Positions 38,580 to 48,177 of a stretch of 64,000 nucleotides of DNA are shown in pieces. The translations under genes and the position numbers were made by a program. The notes beneath the pieces were generated by a model that saw only the letters and a program-made list of their open reading frames with translations, did not search any database and was not told the origin of the DNA. How positions within the stretch are numbered: the first letter of the stretch is position 1; every line of letters begins with the position of its first letter. The stretch is taken from assembly GCA_020628095.1 (NCBI GenBank), contig JAHDFP010000007.1, forward strand, positions 1 through 64,000, given 5' to 3'. The DNA is from Saprospiraceae bacterium (lineage in GTDB: Bacteria; Bacteroidota; Bacteroidia; Chitinophagales; Saprospiraceae).

Positions 38580-39356
38580 ATGTTGCACCATAAGACATAC
38601 AAACATTCTACTTCGTCGCAGTGGGTGACCTTTGTACATGGTGCAGGGGGCAGCAGCAGTATATGGTACAAACAGATAAGGGATTTCAAAAAACACTTCA
38701 ATGTCTTACTGATAGACCTGAGAGGACACGGCAAATCAAAATCTCCCATTTATCAGAAAATTAAGAAATACACCTTTGACAGTATAGGTAATGAGGTGGT
38801 GGATGTATTAGATCATCTAAAAATAAAATCAACGCACTTCGTTGGTATTTCACTGGGTACCATTGTCGTAAGAGAAATAACAGAAAGATTCCCTCAGAGA
38901 GCTAAATCACTAATACTGGGTGGTGCAATAATGCGATTGAATATCAAAAGTCGAGTATTGCTCAAACTATCCGTTGTCCTTAAGTCGATATTGCCCTATA
39001 TGTATCTCTACAGAATACTGGCATTTATAATTATGCCTAAGAAGAACCATAAAGAATCACGATTACTCTTCATTAATGAAGCTAAAAAATTATACCAGAA
39101 AGAATTTATAAGATGGTTTACTTTGGCTTCTCAGGTCAATCCATTGCTTCGATTTTTTAGAATCAAAGACTCTGGCAAGCCCACGTTATACATTATGGGT
39201 GCTGAAGATCACATGTTCCTTCCCACAATAAGCAAGTTGGTAGAAAAGCATAAATCTGCCATCCTACAGGTCATACCTAACTGTGGACATGTCGTTAATG
39301 TAGAAAGACCTGTCATATTTAATAATTCAGTTATTAAGTTCATTCAGGCGCAGTGA
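38580..39356 (+). CDS. Alpha/beta hydrolase
   Basis: The product has 258 residues and no signal peptide. It has the alpha/beta hydrolase layout: oxyanion loop HGAGGSSSIW (20-29), DLRGHGKS (46-53), nucleophile Ser91 in GISLGT, Asp210 in GAEDHMF and His237 in CGHVVN, so the triad is complete. A basic, hydrophobic cap region (about 115-175, rich in Lys, Leu and Ile) could lie on membranes. The substrate is not known; an ester or lipid is likely. It is 52 bp below the OsmC fusion and 31 bp above the NAPE-PLD-like gene, probably one operon. Confidence 0.88.
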   Translation: MLHHKTYKHSTSSQWVTFVHGAGGSSSIWYKQIRDFKKHFNVLLIDLRGHGKSKSPIYQKIKKYTFDSIGNEVVDVLDHLKIKSTHFVGISLGTIVVREITERFPQRAKSLILGGAIMRLNIKSRVLLKLSVVLKSILPYMYLYRILAFIIMPKKNHKESRLLFINEAKKLYQKEFIRWFTLASQVNPLLRFFRIKDSGKPTLYIMGAEDHMFLPTISKLVEKHKSAILQVIPNCGHVVNVERPVIFNNSVIKFIQAQ

Positions 39357-39387
39357 GATTAGCCGTTCCGATTGGTATTTTTGTGAT

Positions 39388-40425
39388 ATGATAATTTATG
39401 TCATTTTAGGTATTCTTATAGCCTTTCCTTTATTGGTCATCTCATTTGGTTATTTTCTATCTGGAGGCAATTACACAGGTCCAGTTAGTGCACATTTCAA
39501 TGGGAAAAGATTCAAAAATCCGAGTGGCCGAGATGCTAATAGTTTTAAAGACGTCGGTAAGTATATCAAGGATCGTAAGCCTGACGCATGGTCTTATAAT
39601 AAAGAGGCTTATGTCAGACAAGAAGAATTACCAAATGCAAAAGCAGAAGAGATTCAATACCTCTTCGTCAATCATAGTACCTTCCTCATCCAACATCAGG
39701 GGCATAACATATTGACAGATCCCATTTGGTCTAAACGATGCAGTCCCTTCCAGTTTGCAGGACCTAAAAGATTCAGACCACCTGGGTTAGAGTTTTCGTA
39801 CTTACCTAGTATCGACCTTGTATTAATAAGTCATAATCATTACGATCATCTTGATAAGAACACCATAAAAGCCCTCAATAAAAATCATAACCCGACTTAC
39901 CTAGTCCCGCTAGGCGTAGATAAAATAATGAAAAAATGGGGATGTGAGAATGTAATTAGTTTGGATTGGTGGCAAAATAAAAAGGTAGATAACCTTGAGA
40001 TCACCGCTATTCCTGCCAATCACTTTTCTAGTCGAGGAACCTTTGATCGGAATACGACGCTATGGTGTGGATATGTGATAAAATCAGATAATAAGACGAT
40101 ATACTATGTCGGAGATACTGGTTATGGACCTAATTTTGGTCTTGTAAAAGAGAAGTTTCCTCCTATAGACCTGTCCTTTATTCCGATTGGTGCATTTAGA
40201 CCAGAATGGTTTATGGGACCAATCCATGTGACTCCAGAGGAGGGTATAAAAATTCACTTAGACGTCGCATCAAAGAAGAGCGTGGCGATGCACTTTGGCA
40301 CATTTCCTTTGGCTGATGATAATTCCCAACGAGCGATAAGTCGTCTCAGATCAGAATTAGATAGGTTGGCTATATCAGAAAGTGAGTTTTCTGTACCGCA
40401 AGAAGGAATAGTTTACCAAGAATAA
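39388..40425 (+). CDS. MBL-fold metallo-hydrolase, NAPE-PLD-like
   Basis: The product has 345 residues. An N-terminal hydrophobic segment (1-24) may anchor it to the membrane. The metallo-beta-lactamase fold is shown by the zinc motif HNHYDHLD (149-156, with His149, His151, Asp153 and His154), later metal ligands in AIPANHFSSRG, YVGDTGYG and AMHFGTF, and the FAGPKRFRPPG segment shared with N-acylphosphatidylethanolamine phospholipase D. Related enzymes cleave N-acylated phospholipids; whether this one does is inference. It is followed after 7 bp by a methyltransferase gene. Confidence 0.88.
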   Translation: MIIYVILGILIAFPLLVISFGYFLSGGNYTGPVSAHFNGKRFKNPSGRDANSFKDVGKYIKDRKPDAWSYNKEAYVRQEELPNAKAEEIQYLFVNHSTFLIQHQGHNILTDPIWSKRCSPFQFAGPKRFRPPGLEFSYLPSIDLVLISHNHYDHLDKNTIKALNKNHNPTYLVPLGVDKIMKKWGCENVISLDWWQNKKVDNLEITAIPANHFSSRGTFDRNTTLWCGYVIKSDNKTIYYVGDTGYGPNFGLVKEKFPPIDLSFIPIGAFRPEWFMGPIHVTPEEGIKIHLDVASKKSVAMHFGTFPLADDNSQRAISRLRSELDRLAISESEFSVPQEGIVYQE

Positions 40426-40432
40426 TATCCTC

Positions 40433-41047
40433 ATGTCAGAAGATATTCATAATACATCGCAACAATCCGATTATTGGACACAGAGATATGAGGATAAAAT
40501 GACAGGATGGGATATCGGCTATCCTTCTACACCTATTAAAGAATACGTAGATCAATTAGAAGATAAAAGCATCGATATTTTGATACCAGGTGCGGGTAAT
40601 GGTTACGAGGCCGAATATCTGTACAATCAAGGTTTCGTCAATACGCATATTCTGGATATCTCTCGGATTCCACTAAAAGAATTCGAAAGTCGCATGACGG
40701 ATTTTCCAAAAGATCAGCTGATATGCGAAAACTTCTTTTCACATCATGGCCAATATGATCTAATCATAGAGCAAACGTTTTTCTGCTCTTTTCCCCCACA
40801 TAGAGAAAATAGAATAAACTATGCCTACAAGATGCACAAACTCCTAAAACCAAAAGGCAGGCTAGTAGGATTATGGTTCGATATGCCCTTGACGGGAGAT
40901 TTGACTAAAAGACCCTTTGGAGGTTCCAAGAAAGAATACTTAGGATATTTTAAGTCCTTATTCGAGACTAAGACTTTTGAGAGGTGCTATAACTCTATAG
41001 GACCAAGGCAAGACAATGAGTTGTTTGGGATTTTTGTAAAGAAATAG
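40433..41047 (+). CDS. TPMT-family SAM-dependent methyltransferase
   Basis: The product has 204 residues, soluble. The N-terminal WTQRYEDKMTGWDIGYPSTP and SAM-binding loop ILIPGAGNGYEAEYL (about 50-64) are typical of the thiopurine S-methyltransferase/HOL family, as are EQTFFCSFPP and LLKPKGRLVGLWFD further on. Members methylate thiols, halides or other small nucleophiles. It is the last gene of the plus-strand run and ends about 40 bp before a terminator hairpin shared with the convergent giant gene. Confidence 0.88.
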   Translation: MSEDIHNTSQQSDYWTQRYEDKMTGWDIGYPSTPIKEYVDQLEDKSIDILIPGAGNGYEAEYLYNQGFVNTHILDISRIPLKEFESRMTDFPKDQLICENFFSHHGQYDLIIEQTFFCSFPPHRENRINYAYKMHKLLKPKGRLVGLWFDMPLTGDLTKRPFGGSKKEYLGYFKSLFETKTFERCYNSIGPRQDNELFGIFVKK

Positions 41048-41086
41048 CAGGTCAAAATATTGGCTTAGATTGATACCAAAACAAAA

Positions 41087-41112
41087 AAGGGAATGAGTTT
41101 CCTCATTCCCTT
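41087..41112 (-). terminator. Intrinsic terminator between convergent genes
   Basis: An 11-bp perfect stem (41087-41097 with 41102-41112) has a 4-nt loop. On the minus strand it is followed by a long T-rich run, so it serves the giant repeat protein gene (stop at 41140) best. It may also slow plus-strand transcripts from the methyltransferase gene, although the T-run on that side is short. Confidence 0.85.
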
Positions 41113-41139
41113 AATTCACAATTTTTAATTGATACGATG

Positions 41140-44100
41140 TTATAACTTCAAAAAGCTTTGGGTTATTTGTTGTCCACCAGATATCATTTTCACATAATAA
41201 TATCCTTCTGTGTATTCACTTATGTTGAAAGCTAATTCTTTGACTCTTAAGTCATAAGAATCTACCATACGGCCCATTCTGTCATATATAAAGACTTTAG
41301 CGTCATTGTTAGGCACTTGATTAGCTTTGATTATCATGAAGCTCTCAGCTGGATTAGGTACAACCTGGAAAGACATTTTGGCTGCACTCTCCTCTTCTTC
41401 GAGTTCGTTTTCGTCATTGTTATCGACTATGTTAGTACCATTACAGCCCGAAGCACCTCCGCCTGTTACACAAGTAGAGCTAATCATAATCTCATCAAGA
41501 TCCCATGCTGTCACTTGGCTATCAGCACCTACGAGGCAGTAACCTAACAATTCAAAACTAAATACAGAAGATTCTGTCACAGTAAAATCTGCATTACCAC
41601 TGAAATCAAAAGATTCTAATGTCCAATCTGTTGTTGTTTGGATTTCGTCTTGCTTGTATATTTCTACGCCATCTTTGAGTATTCTGATACCATACTTGGT
41701 CGGATAATTATTGATACCACTTGGTCCATTATTCCATGAGAATGTCGTCGGTGCTTGCTCATAGAAACTCAACATAGATATACTTCCTACGCCACCCGTT
41801 CCAGGGTTTACTTCTATATCAAATCTTACCGCTAAGTCACTGTCATCAGCGAAATCACAGGCATCCATAGAGCTTACACACATCGCATTAGAACCATTCA
41901 CACCCGGAGTACAAGAGTGCTTGTTTACATCAGGATTATTCCTGTATAGATGTCCACCTAGTACATTATATTGAGAACATGCCGCTGCATTATCCACATT
42001 AGCTGTAAACTCTGAGTAATCACAATTAGATCCATCAGATGTGTCAGAGTAGCATCCTTCCATATCAAACTTAAGGCTCGAAGAAGACTCTACAGGCTCA
42101 TCAGCTTGTGATCTTAATACAGTGATAGGGTTAGATAGATCAAAACAACCTCCTAAATCAGCCGCGTTATTACCTATGCCTATTCCAGTCACATCATCCG
42201 CATAACATATTCTCCATATAAGGCAAGTACCAACTCCTGCACCCGAAAAATTAAATGGAGGACCTGAAGGCAACTCCAATATATTACCAGCTTCATCCGT
42301 AATGACCCATGCCTTGTTACCGTTGTTATCTCCACCAGTAACTTGTACATCTACGACGTCATTAGGATCATCTATGCACACTTCTACACTCGTGCTACCG
42401 TTAGAGCTTATATCTCCAGCGTTTACTTCCGTTCTATTGACTCTGATAGAATTAGATAACTGATAGCAACCATTAAGATCAGAAGCATTGTTACCTACTG
42501 CAGCTCCTTCTAATGTACCAGAATAGCTAACATTCCATATTAAACAAACTCCAACACCCGCACCATCAAAATCAAATGGCGGAGAAGCTGGAAGCTCTAA
42601 TATTTGTCCTGTATTATCTGTGATGACCCACTGATTATTATCACCAGATGCGCCGTTTAATATAACATTGACTAAGTCAGACTCTCCATCTCCGACACAT
42701 ACCGTTACCTCTCTCTGATTATCAGAAGTCGTAATGCTTCCACCGATGACATCCGTCTTATTGACAGTGATACCATTAGATAAAGCGAAACAACCATCCA
42801 TATCTGCAATGTTTCTTCCTCGGTTAAGTCCCTCGTAATCACCATTAGAACTAAGGTGGTATACGATGCAAGTCGCACCTGGAATACCATCAAGACTAAA
42901 TGGAGATCTGGAAGGCAATTGGTCTATAACACCGTTCTCATCAGTTACTATCCAACGACTTTCTGATCCCTGATTACCAGTGACATTAAATTCTAGTAAC
43001 TCTGATTGTCCATCTCTCGTACAAACAGAGAATCCATTACCCAGCGGAGAACTTACCGTACCCGGTGTCACTGTCTGACTATTGACAGATACGAAATTAG
43101 ATAGATCAAAGCAGTCACCAGAAAGGTCTCCAGCATTAGCGCCAATAGTGGCTCCATCCAAATCACCTGTCCATGACAGATTCCATATTCTATATTGACC
43201 GTCTCCATAACTGTTAAAATCGAATGGAGGACCAGATACGATATCTACTATATTGTTAGAATTATCAGTAATTACCCATGCTGTATTCTCACCAGAAGCA
43301 TCCGTCAATACCACATCTACAGTCATCGTGCCCGTACCAGAGTTACAAAGATCAACACTCGTCTGACCTCCTGGAGTGGATAAGACACCACCTGCAGAGG
43401 ATACTTTATTTACGGTTACTGGATTAGATATTTCGTAGCAACCTTCGAAATCAGCAACATTTCGTCCTTGATTAAGACCTACGAAGTATGTGTCAAATGC
43501 CACATTCCATATCTGACAAGATTGGTTATTACCCATTACCTCTATACCAAATGGAGGTCTACCCGGTAATCCAATGATATTACCAGCCATGTCGGTAATA
43601 ATCCATCTATCAAAAGGCGCATCCAATCCTGAGATATCTATGTCTATGTCATCAGTTACGACACCTCTCACGCAAGTAGATATCGTGTTACCATCAGGTG
43701 TAGATATTGTACCTGCTCTTACGCTTCCCTTAGCAACAACGATAGGATTAGATAATCCAGAACAACCATCTGTGATATCTTCCACGTTATCTCCTACAGA
43801 TAATCCAGACGAAGCTGCATCATAGCTGTAAGCATATATCCTATAGCTACCTCTATTATAAGATGAAAAATCGAATGGCGAGCCACTTGCAAAGTCAAGT
43901 ATGTTACCATCTTCGTCAGCTATAATATAGGTCAAGTTAGCACCGACATTACCTGTTAATCTTGTTTCTACCTCGTTAGATTCTCCTGCACTATCACATA
44001 TACTCACGAATGTCTGATTTCCCGTGGTAGAGAATACCCCACCTGTCGTAGATCTTTTGATTACTGTTATTGGATTTGATAATCCGAAACATCCAGAGAT

Positions 44101-45738
44101 ATCGCTCGCATTATTTCCCATTCTAAGTCCTGATAATGGACCATCATAAGATAGATGCCATATAAGACAAGTTCCATTTCCAAATCTATCTGCATCTATA
44201 GTCCCATCATCTCTTATGCTAATAATGTTACCATCTGTATCTGTGATAAGATAAGCCTCATCTGATCCAGATGCACCAGTAACATCGACATCTATTATAT
44301 CATCTACACCATCCAGTGCACATATCTCAAACATTGTACGACCATCTGCACTGATTGTACCAGCAGAAGCACTATATCTTTCTACGCGGATAGGATTAGA
44401 TAATCCAAAGCATCCACTAAGATCAGATGCATTGTTACCTACAGCTGCTCCTCCTAATGTACCTTCATAACTTACATTCCATATTAGACAAACTCCTGTC
44501 CCCGCTCCTTCAAAGTTGAATGGAGGTCCTGCTGGTAACTCAAGTATATTTCCGTCCTCATCTGTAATGACCCATGCTGTATTAGAGGCATTAGTCCCAG
44601 ATAAGTTAACATCTACAAGATCATCTGCTCCGTCTCCGACACATACTCCTATCTCGTCACCACCACCTGGTGTTATAGATATACTACCACCATCTTGCAT
44701 ATTTCTATTTACCGTAATTGCATTAGACAGCGCATAACAGCCAGTTAGGTCATTAACATCGTTACCGACAGCTAATCCACCAAGCTGTCCTACTGAAGTC
44801 AGATGCCATATAAAACAGACACCAGACCCTGCACCTTCTAAGTCGAAAGTCGGACCATCTTCTATTGCTAGAATAGAACCGTCCTCATCTGTAATGATGT
44901 ATACATTATCGTTACCTGTTGCTCCTGACACACTGACATCAAAAGCATCCGACACACCATCATTAGCACAGATACTTGTCGAAGTACCACCACCTACAAT
45001 AGCTATAGCACCTCCACTTATATCATCATTAGCACAATAAGAGGATATCCTAATCTCATCAAGATCCCATGCCGTAACCGTAGCACCGTTTCCTTCTAAG
45101 CAATATCCAAGAAATTCGAAAGTGAAAAATGAAGTCGTATTAACTGTAAATTCGCTATTACCAGAAAAATCAAATTCTTCCAACGTCCAATCTCCAGTTG
45201 TCGCGTTTCCATCTTGTCTGAATATCTCAGTTCCATCTCTTAGAACTCTTACCGCATATAAAGTCGGCGGATTATTCTGACCAGTAGGTCCTTGATTCCA
45301 ATTATAAGTCGAAGGGGCCTGCTCATAGAATGATAGCCTGTCTATGCTTGCACTGCCTGAAGGTCCAGGAGTTAGCATTACCTCTATCTTGACCGCCTTA
45401 GTGCTTGTCGGGTCATACGTGCAACTGTCATCTGAACTAACGCACATCGCATTAGATCCATCGACACCAGGAGTACAAGAGTGTGTATTGATATCTGGTG
45501 ACGTTCTGTATACTGTTCCCATGGGGGATATAGTAGAACAGTTAGAATCGTTAACGGCATCACCTGTAAATTCGGAATAATCAGCAAGTGTACCAGCATT
45601 TACGAATGCGTCGCAACCATCCATGTCATAATGGACATAAGACGTCAAGGTATCTCCACCTCCCAAAAATGCATTGGAAGCGGTGATAACACCATAGGTC
45701 ATAAGAAGGGTGCAAAAGCAGAAGAACTTTTTTAACAT
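41140..45738 (-). CDS. Giant secreted repeat protein with T9SS type A sorting domain
   Basis: The product has 1532 residues. A signal peptide covers about 1-22. A cysteine-containing domain (about 33-236) with HSCTPGVDGSNAMCVSS, DRLSFYEQAPSTYNWNQGP and TAWDLDEIRIS is followed by nine repeats of 107-109 residues (242-1213). A second copy of the first domain (about 1221-1425) comes next, then an acidic linker and a T9SS sorting domain from about 1458 (VVPNPAESF) to the end (SFLKL). Each repeat carries VITDEDGNILELP-like and NNASDLSGCFGLSNPI-like segments. No catalytic motif is seen; a structural or adhesive surface role is plausible. It stands alone between a terminator and an AT-rich divergent region. 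Confidence 0.9.
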   Translation of the reverse strand: MLKKFFCFCTLLMTYGVITASNAFLGGGDTLTSYVHYDMDGCDAFVNAGTLADYSEFTGDAVNDSNCSTISPMGTVYRTSPDINTHSCTPGVDGSNAMCVSSDDSCTYDPTSTKAVKIEVMLTPGPSGSASIDRLSFYEQAPSTYNWNQGPTGQNNPPTLYAVRVLRDGTEIFRQDGNATTGDWTLEEFDFSGNSEFTVNTTSFFTFEFLGYCLEGNGATVTAWDLDEIRISSYCANDDISGGAIAIVGGGTSTSICANDGVSDAFDVSVSGATGNDNVYIITDEDGSILAIEDGPTFDLEGAGSGVCFIWHLTSVGQLGGLAVGNDVNDLTGCYALSNAITVNRNMQDGGSISITPGGGDEIGVCVGDGADDLVDVNLSGTNASNTAWVITDEDGNILELPAGPPFNFEGAGTGVCLIWNVSYEGTLGGAAVGNNASDLSGCFGLSNPIRVERYSASAGTISADGRTMFEICALDGVDDIIDVDVTGASGSDEAYLITDTDGNIISIRDDGTIDADRFGNGTCLIWHLSYDGPLSGLRMGNNASDISGCFGLSNPITVIKRSTTGGVFSTTGNQTFVSICDSAGESNEVETRLTGNVGANLTYIIADEDGNILDFASGSPFDFSSYNRGSYRIYAYSYDAASSGLSVGDNVEDITDGCSGLSNPIVVAKGSVRAGTISTPDGNTISTCVRGVVTDDIDIDISGLDAPFDRWIITDMAGNIIGLPGRPPFGIEVMGNNQSCQIWNVAFDTYFVGLNQGRNVADFEGCYEISNPVTVNKVSSAGGVLSTPGGQTSVDLCNSGTGTMTVDVVLTDASGENTAWVITDNSNNIVDIVSGPPFDFNSYGDGQYRIWNLSWTGDLDGATIGANAGDLSGDCFDLSNFVSVNSQTVTPGTVSSPLGNGFSVCTRDGQSELLEFNVTGNQGSESRWIVTDENGVIDQLPSRSPFSLDGIPGATCIVYHLSSNGDYEGLNRGRNIADMDGCFALSNGITVNKTDVIGGSITTSDNQREVTVCVGDGESDLVNVILNGASGDNNQWVITDNTGQILELPASPPFDFDGAGVGVCLIWNVSYSGTLEGAAVGNNASDLNGCYQLSNSIRVNRTEVNAGDISSNGSTSVEVCIDDPNDVVDVQVTGGDNNGNKAWVITDEAGNILELPSGPPFNFSGAGVGTCLIWRICYADDVTGIGIGNNAADLGGCFDLSNPITVLRSQADEPVESSSSLKFDMEGCYSDTSDGSNCDYSEFTANVDNAAACSQYNVLGGHLYRNNPDVNKHSCTPGVNGSNAMCVSSMDACDFADDSDLAVRFDIEVNPGTGGVGSISMLSFYEQAPTTFSWNNGPSGINNYPTKYGIRILKDGVEIYKQDEIQTTTDWTLESFDFSGNADFTVTESSVFSFELLGYCLVGADSQVTAWDLDEIMISSTCVTGGGASGCNGTNIVDNNDENELEEEESAAKMSFQVVPNPAESFMIIKANQVPNNDAKVFIYDRMGRMVDSYDLRVKELAFNISEYTEGYYYVKMISGGQQITQSFLKL
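42100..45015 (-). repeat. Nine tandem coding repeats of about 324 bp
   Basis: The repeats encode residues 242-1213 of the giant protein with lengths 108, 109, 107, 109, 108, 109, 107, 108 and 107 residues. Most have three conserved cysteines: an early one (CVGDG), a central one (GVCLIWNVSY) and a late one (SGCFGLSNPI). Repeats 4 and 6 lack the central cysteine and read RIYAYS or RIWNLS instead; repeats 5 and 7 share GLNxGRNxAD. Repeats 2 and 8 are the most alike. Divergence at DNA level is high enough that this is an old array, with signs of later block duplication. Confidence 0.9.
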
Positions 45739-46067
45739 CGTCTTTAATTAATGTGTGAATTAAGTATAACTAATTGGTCCTTAAAGATTAAGAAATCAAA
45801 TATATGTATAAAATTGTATTACAACTTCGTTACATATAATTATTTTAATAATATATCATTAGTAACCAAATACAAATTATTACAATAATTGCTACTTTTT
45901 ATACCCGATTTACCTAATATAACGCATAGTACATTTAACTTATATCAGGGATGCGTTAGGACAATTGTTAGCGACTTTAACCACCAATCCAACCTCAAAA
46001 GAAGTGCATTTTATTTATAAAAGGGTATTTTGCAAGGTAGATTAAAAAATCAGTAAAACGTTCGAAA
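45739..46067. other. AT-rich divergent intergenic region, 329 bp
   Basis: This region separates the start of the giant repeat protein (minus strand) from the S46 peptidase (plus strand). I see no open frame of note, no RNA gene signature and no strong hairpin. It is very AT-rich and probably carries promoters for both genes; the better minus-strand candidate is listed separately. Confidence 0.6.
45797..45824 (-). promoter_or_regulatory. Candidate Bacteroidota-type promoter for the giant repeat gene
   Basis: On the minus strand a TATATTTG box (45797-45804) matches the TAnnTTTG -7 consensus exactly, and a TTG (45822-45824) lies 17 bp upstream of it, where the -33 element is expected. Transcription would begin near 45790, giving a leader of about 50 nt. 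Chance matches are common in AT-rich DNA. Confidence 0.35.
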
Positions 46068-48149
46068 ATGAAAATTCTAAAATTTGTTTTATGTCTTCTT
46101 TTGATTGCTCCATGCAACTTTGGTTTTGGGCAAGAAAAGGAAGCTAGTCCATTCGACTTTGGAAGAATGTGGACTTTCGAGAACCCGCCATTAGATTGGT
46201 TTAAAGAAGCCTATGACATGGAGGCTGATCAGGCATGGTTTGATGATGTCAGGAAGTCTTCCTTAAGGTTTGCCAGTTGGTGTTCCGCTTCTTTTGTATC
46301 TCCTAATGGATTGATAATGACTAATCACCATTGCTCCAGAGAATCAGCACTTGCTGTGCAAGGAGAGGGCGAAAACTTTGATAACAAGGGCTTCTACGCA
46401 GAAAATCTCGGCGATGAGAGACGTGTGGAGGATCTTTTCGTAGAACAACTTATCGTGGTCGCAGATATCACTGAGGATGTGCTATCCGTCACTAAAAATG
46501 CTGAAAATGATGCTGACGCTGTACAGCTGAGACAAAAAGCACTACAGGATATCCAGGCAGAATATGCAAGCAAGTCAGATTGGGCAGGTCTGAGACTGCA
46601 GACTGTAACCTATTATTCTGGAGGAAAATTTTCTTTGTATGGATATAAGAAATACAGCGACATACGACTTGTCTGTATCCCTGAGAATGATTTGGGATTC
46701 TATGGTGGTGACCCTGATAACTTTACGTATCCAAGATATAATCTGGACTTTACTTTTTGGCGTGCTTATGACGAAAACGGTCAGCCAGTCAATACGGCAG
46801 ATCATTACTACGAGTTTAATACAGATGGCATTGCTGAAGGCACTCCAGTATTTGTAGTCGGAAATCCAGGAAGAACAGAAAGGTATCGTACGGTTGCTCA
46901 GTTAGAGTATGACAGAGACTATAGATTTAAGCATCTATTGAGATGGCTTACTAATAGAAGAGACATGATGTTAGAGGAGTATGATGGTCTATCACAGGAC
47001 CCAGAAAAGGTAAGAGAAGCACAAGATCTACTGAGTACCATCAATAGTCTTTCTAACTCTATAAAAGCATATAACGGCATTGTGGGAGGACTCAAAAATG
47101 AGTCATTTATGGGTCGCAAGGCACAAATGGAAAGCAATATCAAAAAAGCTTCGGCTGGTCTCGGTTACTGGGATGATCTAGAAGATGAATACAACAAACT
47201 GACTCCTCATGCTTGGGCGGTATCTCACTTAGGTCCATCCAGATTTAGAGGTAATACGCTGAGCATTATGCACAGTCTAGGCAGTTACAAGAGCGAAATA
47301 GAGTTAGATACTTCAGATATGGCAAAAGCTAAAGCCAAGGACAGAATAATAGAATTGGCTTCGAATCTCAATGTCACTAAAGAGAAAAGCTTATTAAAGC
47401 TATTGCTCAATGAAATCAAGGCTGACATTTACCCTGGCGATAATACACTATCCAGATTATTGGGTGGAGAAAGTATAGATGCTTATGTAGATAATCTATT
47501 CGCATCATCTAAAATCTTACAGAATAAAAAAGATGCCGAAAAGTGTCTTAAGAAAGAAAAGAACATCACCAAAGCCAAAGACCCACTGATAAAAGCAGCC
47601 AACATATTAGTACCGAGGTATGTCGAAGCAGGTAATGCATTTTCGACTTCTGGTGCAAAAAGAAGGGCGCTGGAGGCAAAAATTGCTAATCAAGCCTTTG
47701 AGGTATACGGATCATCACTACCACCAGATGCCACCTTTACACTAAGAATATCTGATGGCGTGGTCAAAGGATATGATTACAATGGCACAACGGCTCCAGT
47801 GATAACCACTTATTATGGTATGTATGACAGACATTATTCTCATGGTCAGGAGTTCCCATGGAGTCTCCCAGAGAGATGGGCTAATCCGACTCTCGATCTA
47901 CTGAAGACACCATTGAATTTTGTATCAACGAATGATATAATCGGCGGTAACTCAGGGTCTGCTGTTATTAATCAAAAAGGTGAAGCCGTCGGATTAATAT
48001 TTGATGGAAATATTGAATCCTTACCTGGTAATTTCATTTTTGATGAAGAAGCTAATAGATCGGTATCTGTTCACGCAGGAGGTATATACGCTTGTCTTAA
48101 GTACATATACAAAGCAGAAAGATTGGTGGATGAATTAGATGGGAAGTAA
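46068..48149 (+). CDS. S46 family dipeptidyl-peptidase (DPP7/DPP11 family)
   Basis: The product has 693 residues with a signal peptide ending near residue 21, so it is periplasmic or exported. S46 peptidases remove dipeptides from the N-terminus of oligopeptides. The chymotrypsin-like catalytic residues are visible: His88 in TNHHCS and Ser629 in GGNSGSAV. The residue 18 positions after the serine is Gly647 (FDGN). In characterised members Gly there goes with hydrophobic P1 preference (DPP7), and Arg with acidic P1 (DPP11); so DPP7-like specificity is inferred. Length fits the family (about 700). A terminator follows the stop. Confidence 0.93.
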   Translation: MKILKFVLCLLLIAPCNFGFGQEKEASPFDFGRMWTFENPPLDWFKEAYDMEADQAWFDDVRKSSLRFASWCSASFVSPNGLIMTNHHCSRESALAVQGEGENFDNKGFYAENLGDERRVEDLFVEQLIVVADITEDVLSVTKNAENDADAVQLRQKALQDIQAEYASKSDWAGLRLQTVTYYSGGKFSLYGYKKYSDIRLVCIPENDLGFYGGDPDNFTYPRYNLDFTFWRAYDENGQPVNTADHYYEFNTDGIAEGTPVFVVGNPGRTERYRTVAQLEYDRDYRFKHLLRWLTNRRDMMLEEYDGLSQDPEKVREAQDLLSTINSLSNSIKAYNGIVGGLKNESFMGRKAQMESNIKKASAGLGYWDDLEDEYNKLTPHAWAVSHLGPSRFRGNTLSIMHSLGSYKSEIELDTSDMAKAKAKDRIIELASNLNVTKEKSLLKLLLNEIKADIYPGDNTLSRLLGGESIDAYVDNLFASSKILQNKKDAEKCLKKEKNITKAKDPLIKAANILVPRYVEAGNAFSTSGAKRRALEAKIANQAFEVYGSSLPPDATFTLRISDGVVKGYDYNGTTAPVITTYYGMYDRHYSHGQEFPWSLPERWANPTLDLLKTPLNFVSTNDIIGGNSGSAVINQKGEAVGLIFDGNIESLPGNFIFDEEANRSVSVHAGGIYACLKYIYKAERLVDELDGK

Positions 48150-48177
48150 TTAATATCAATTTATAAGGAGTCTTTCT

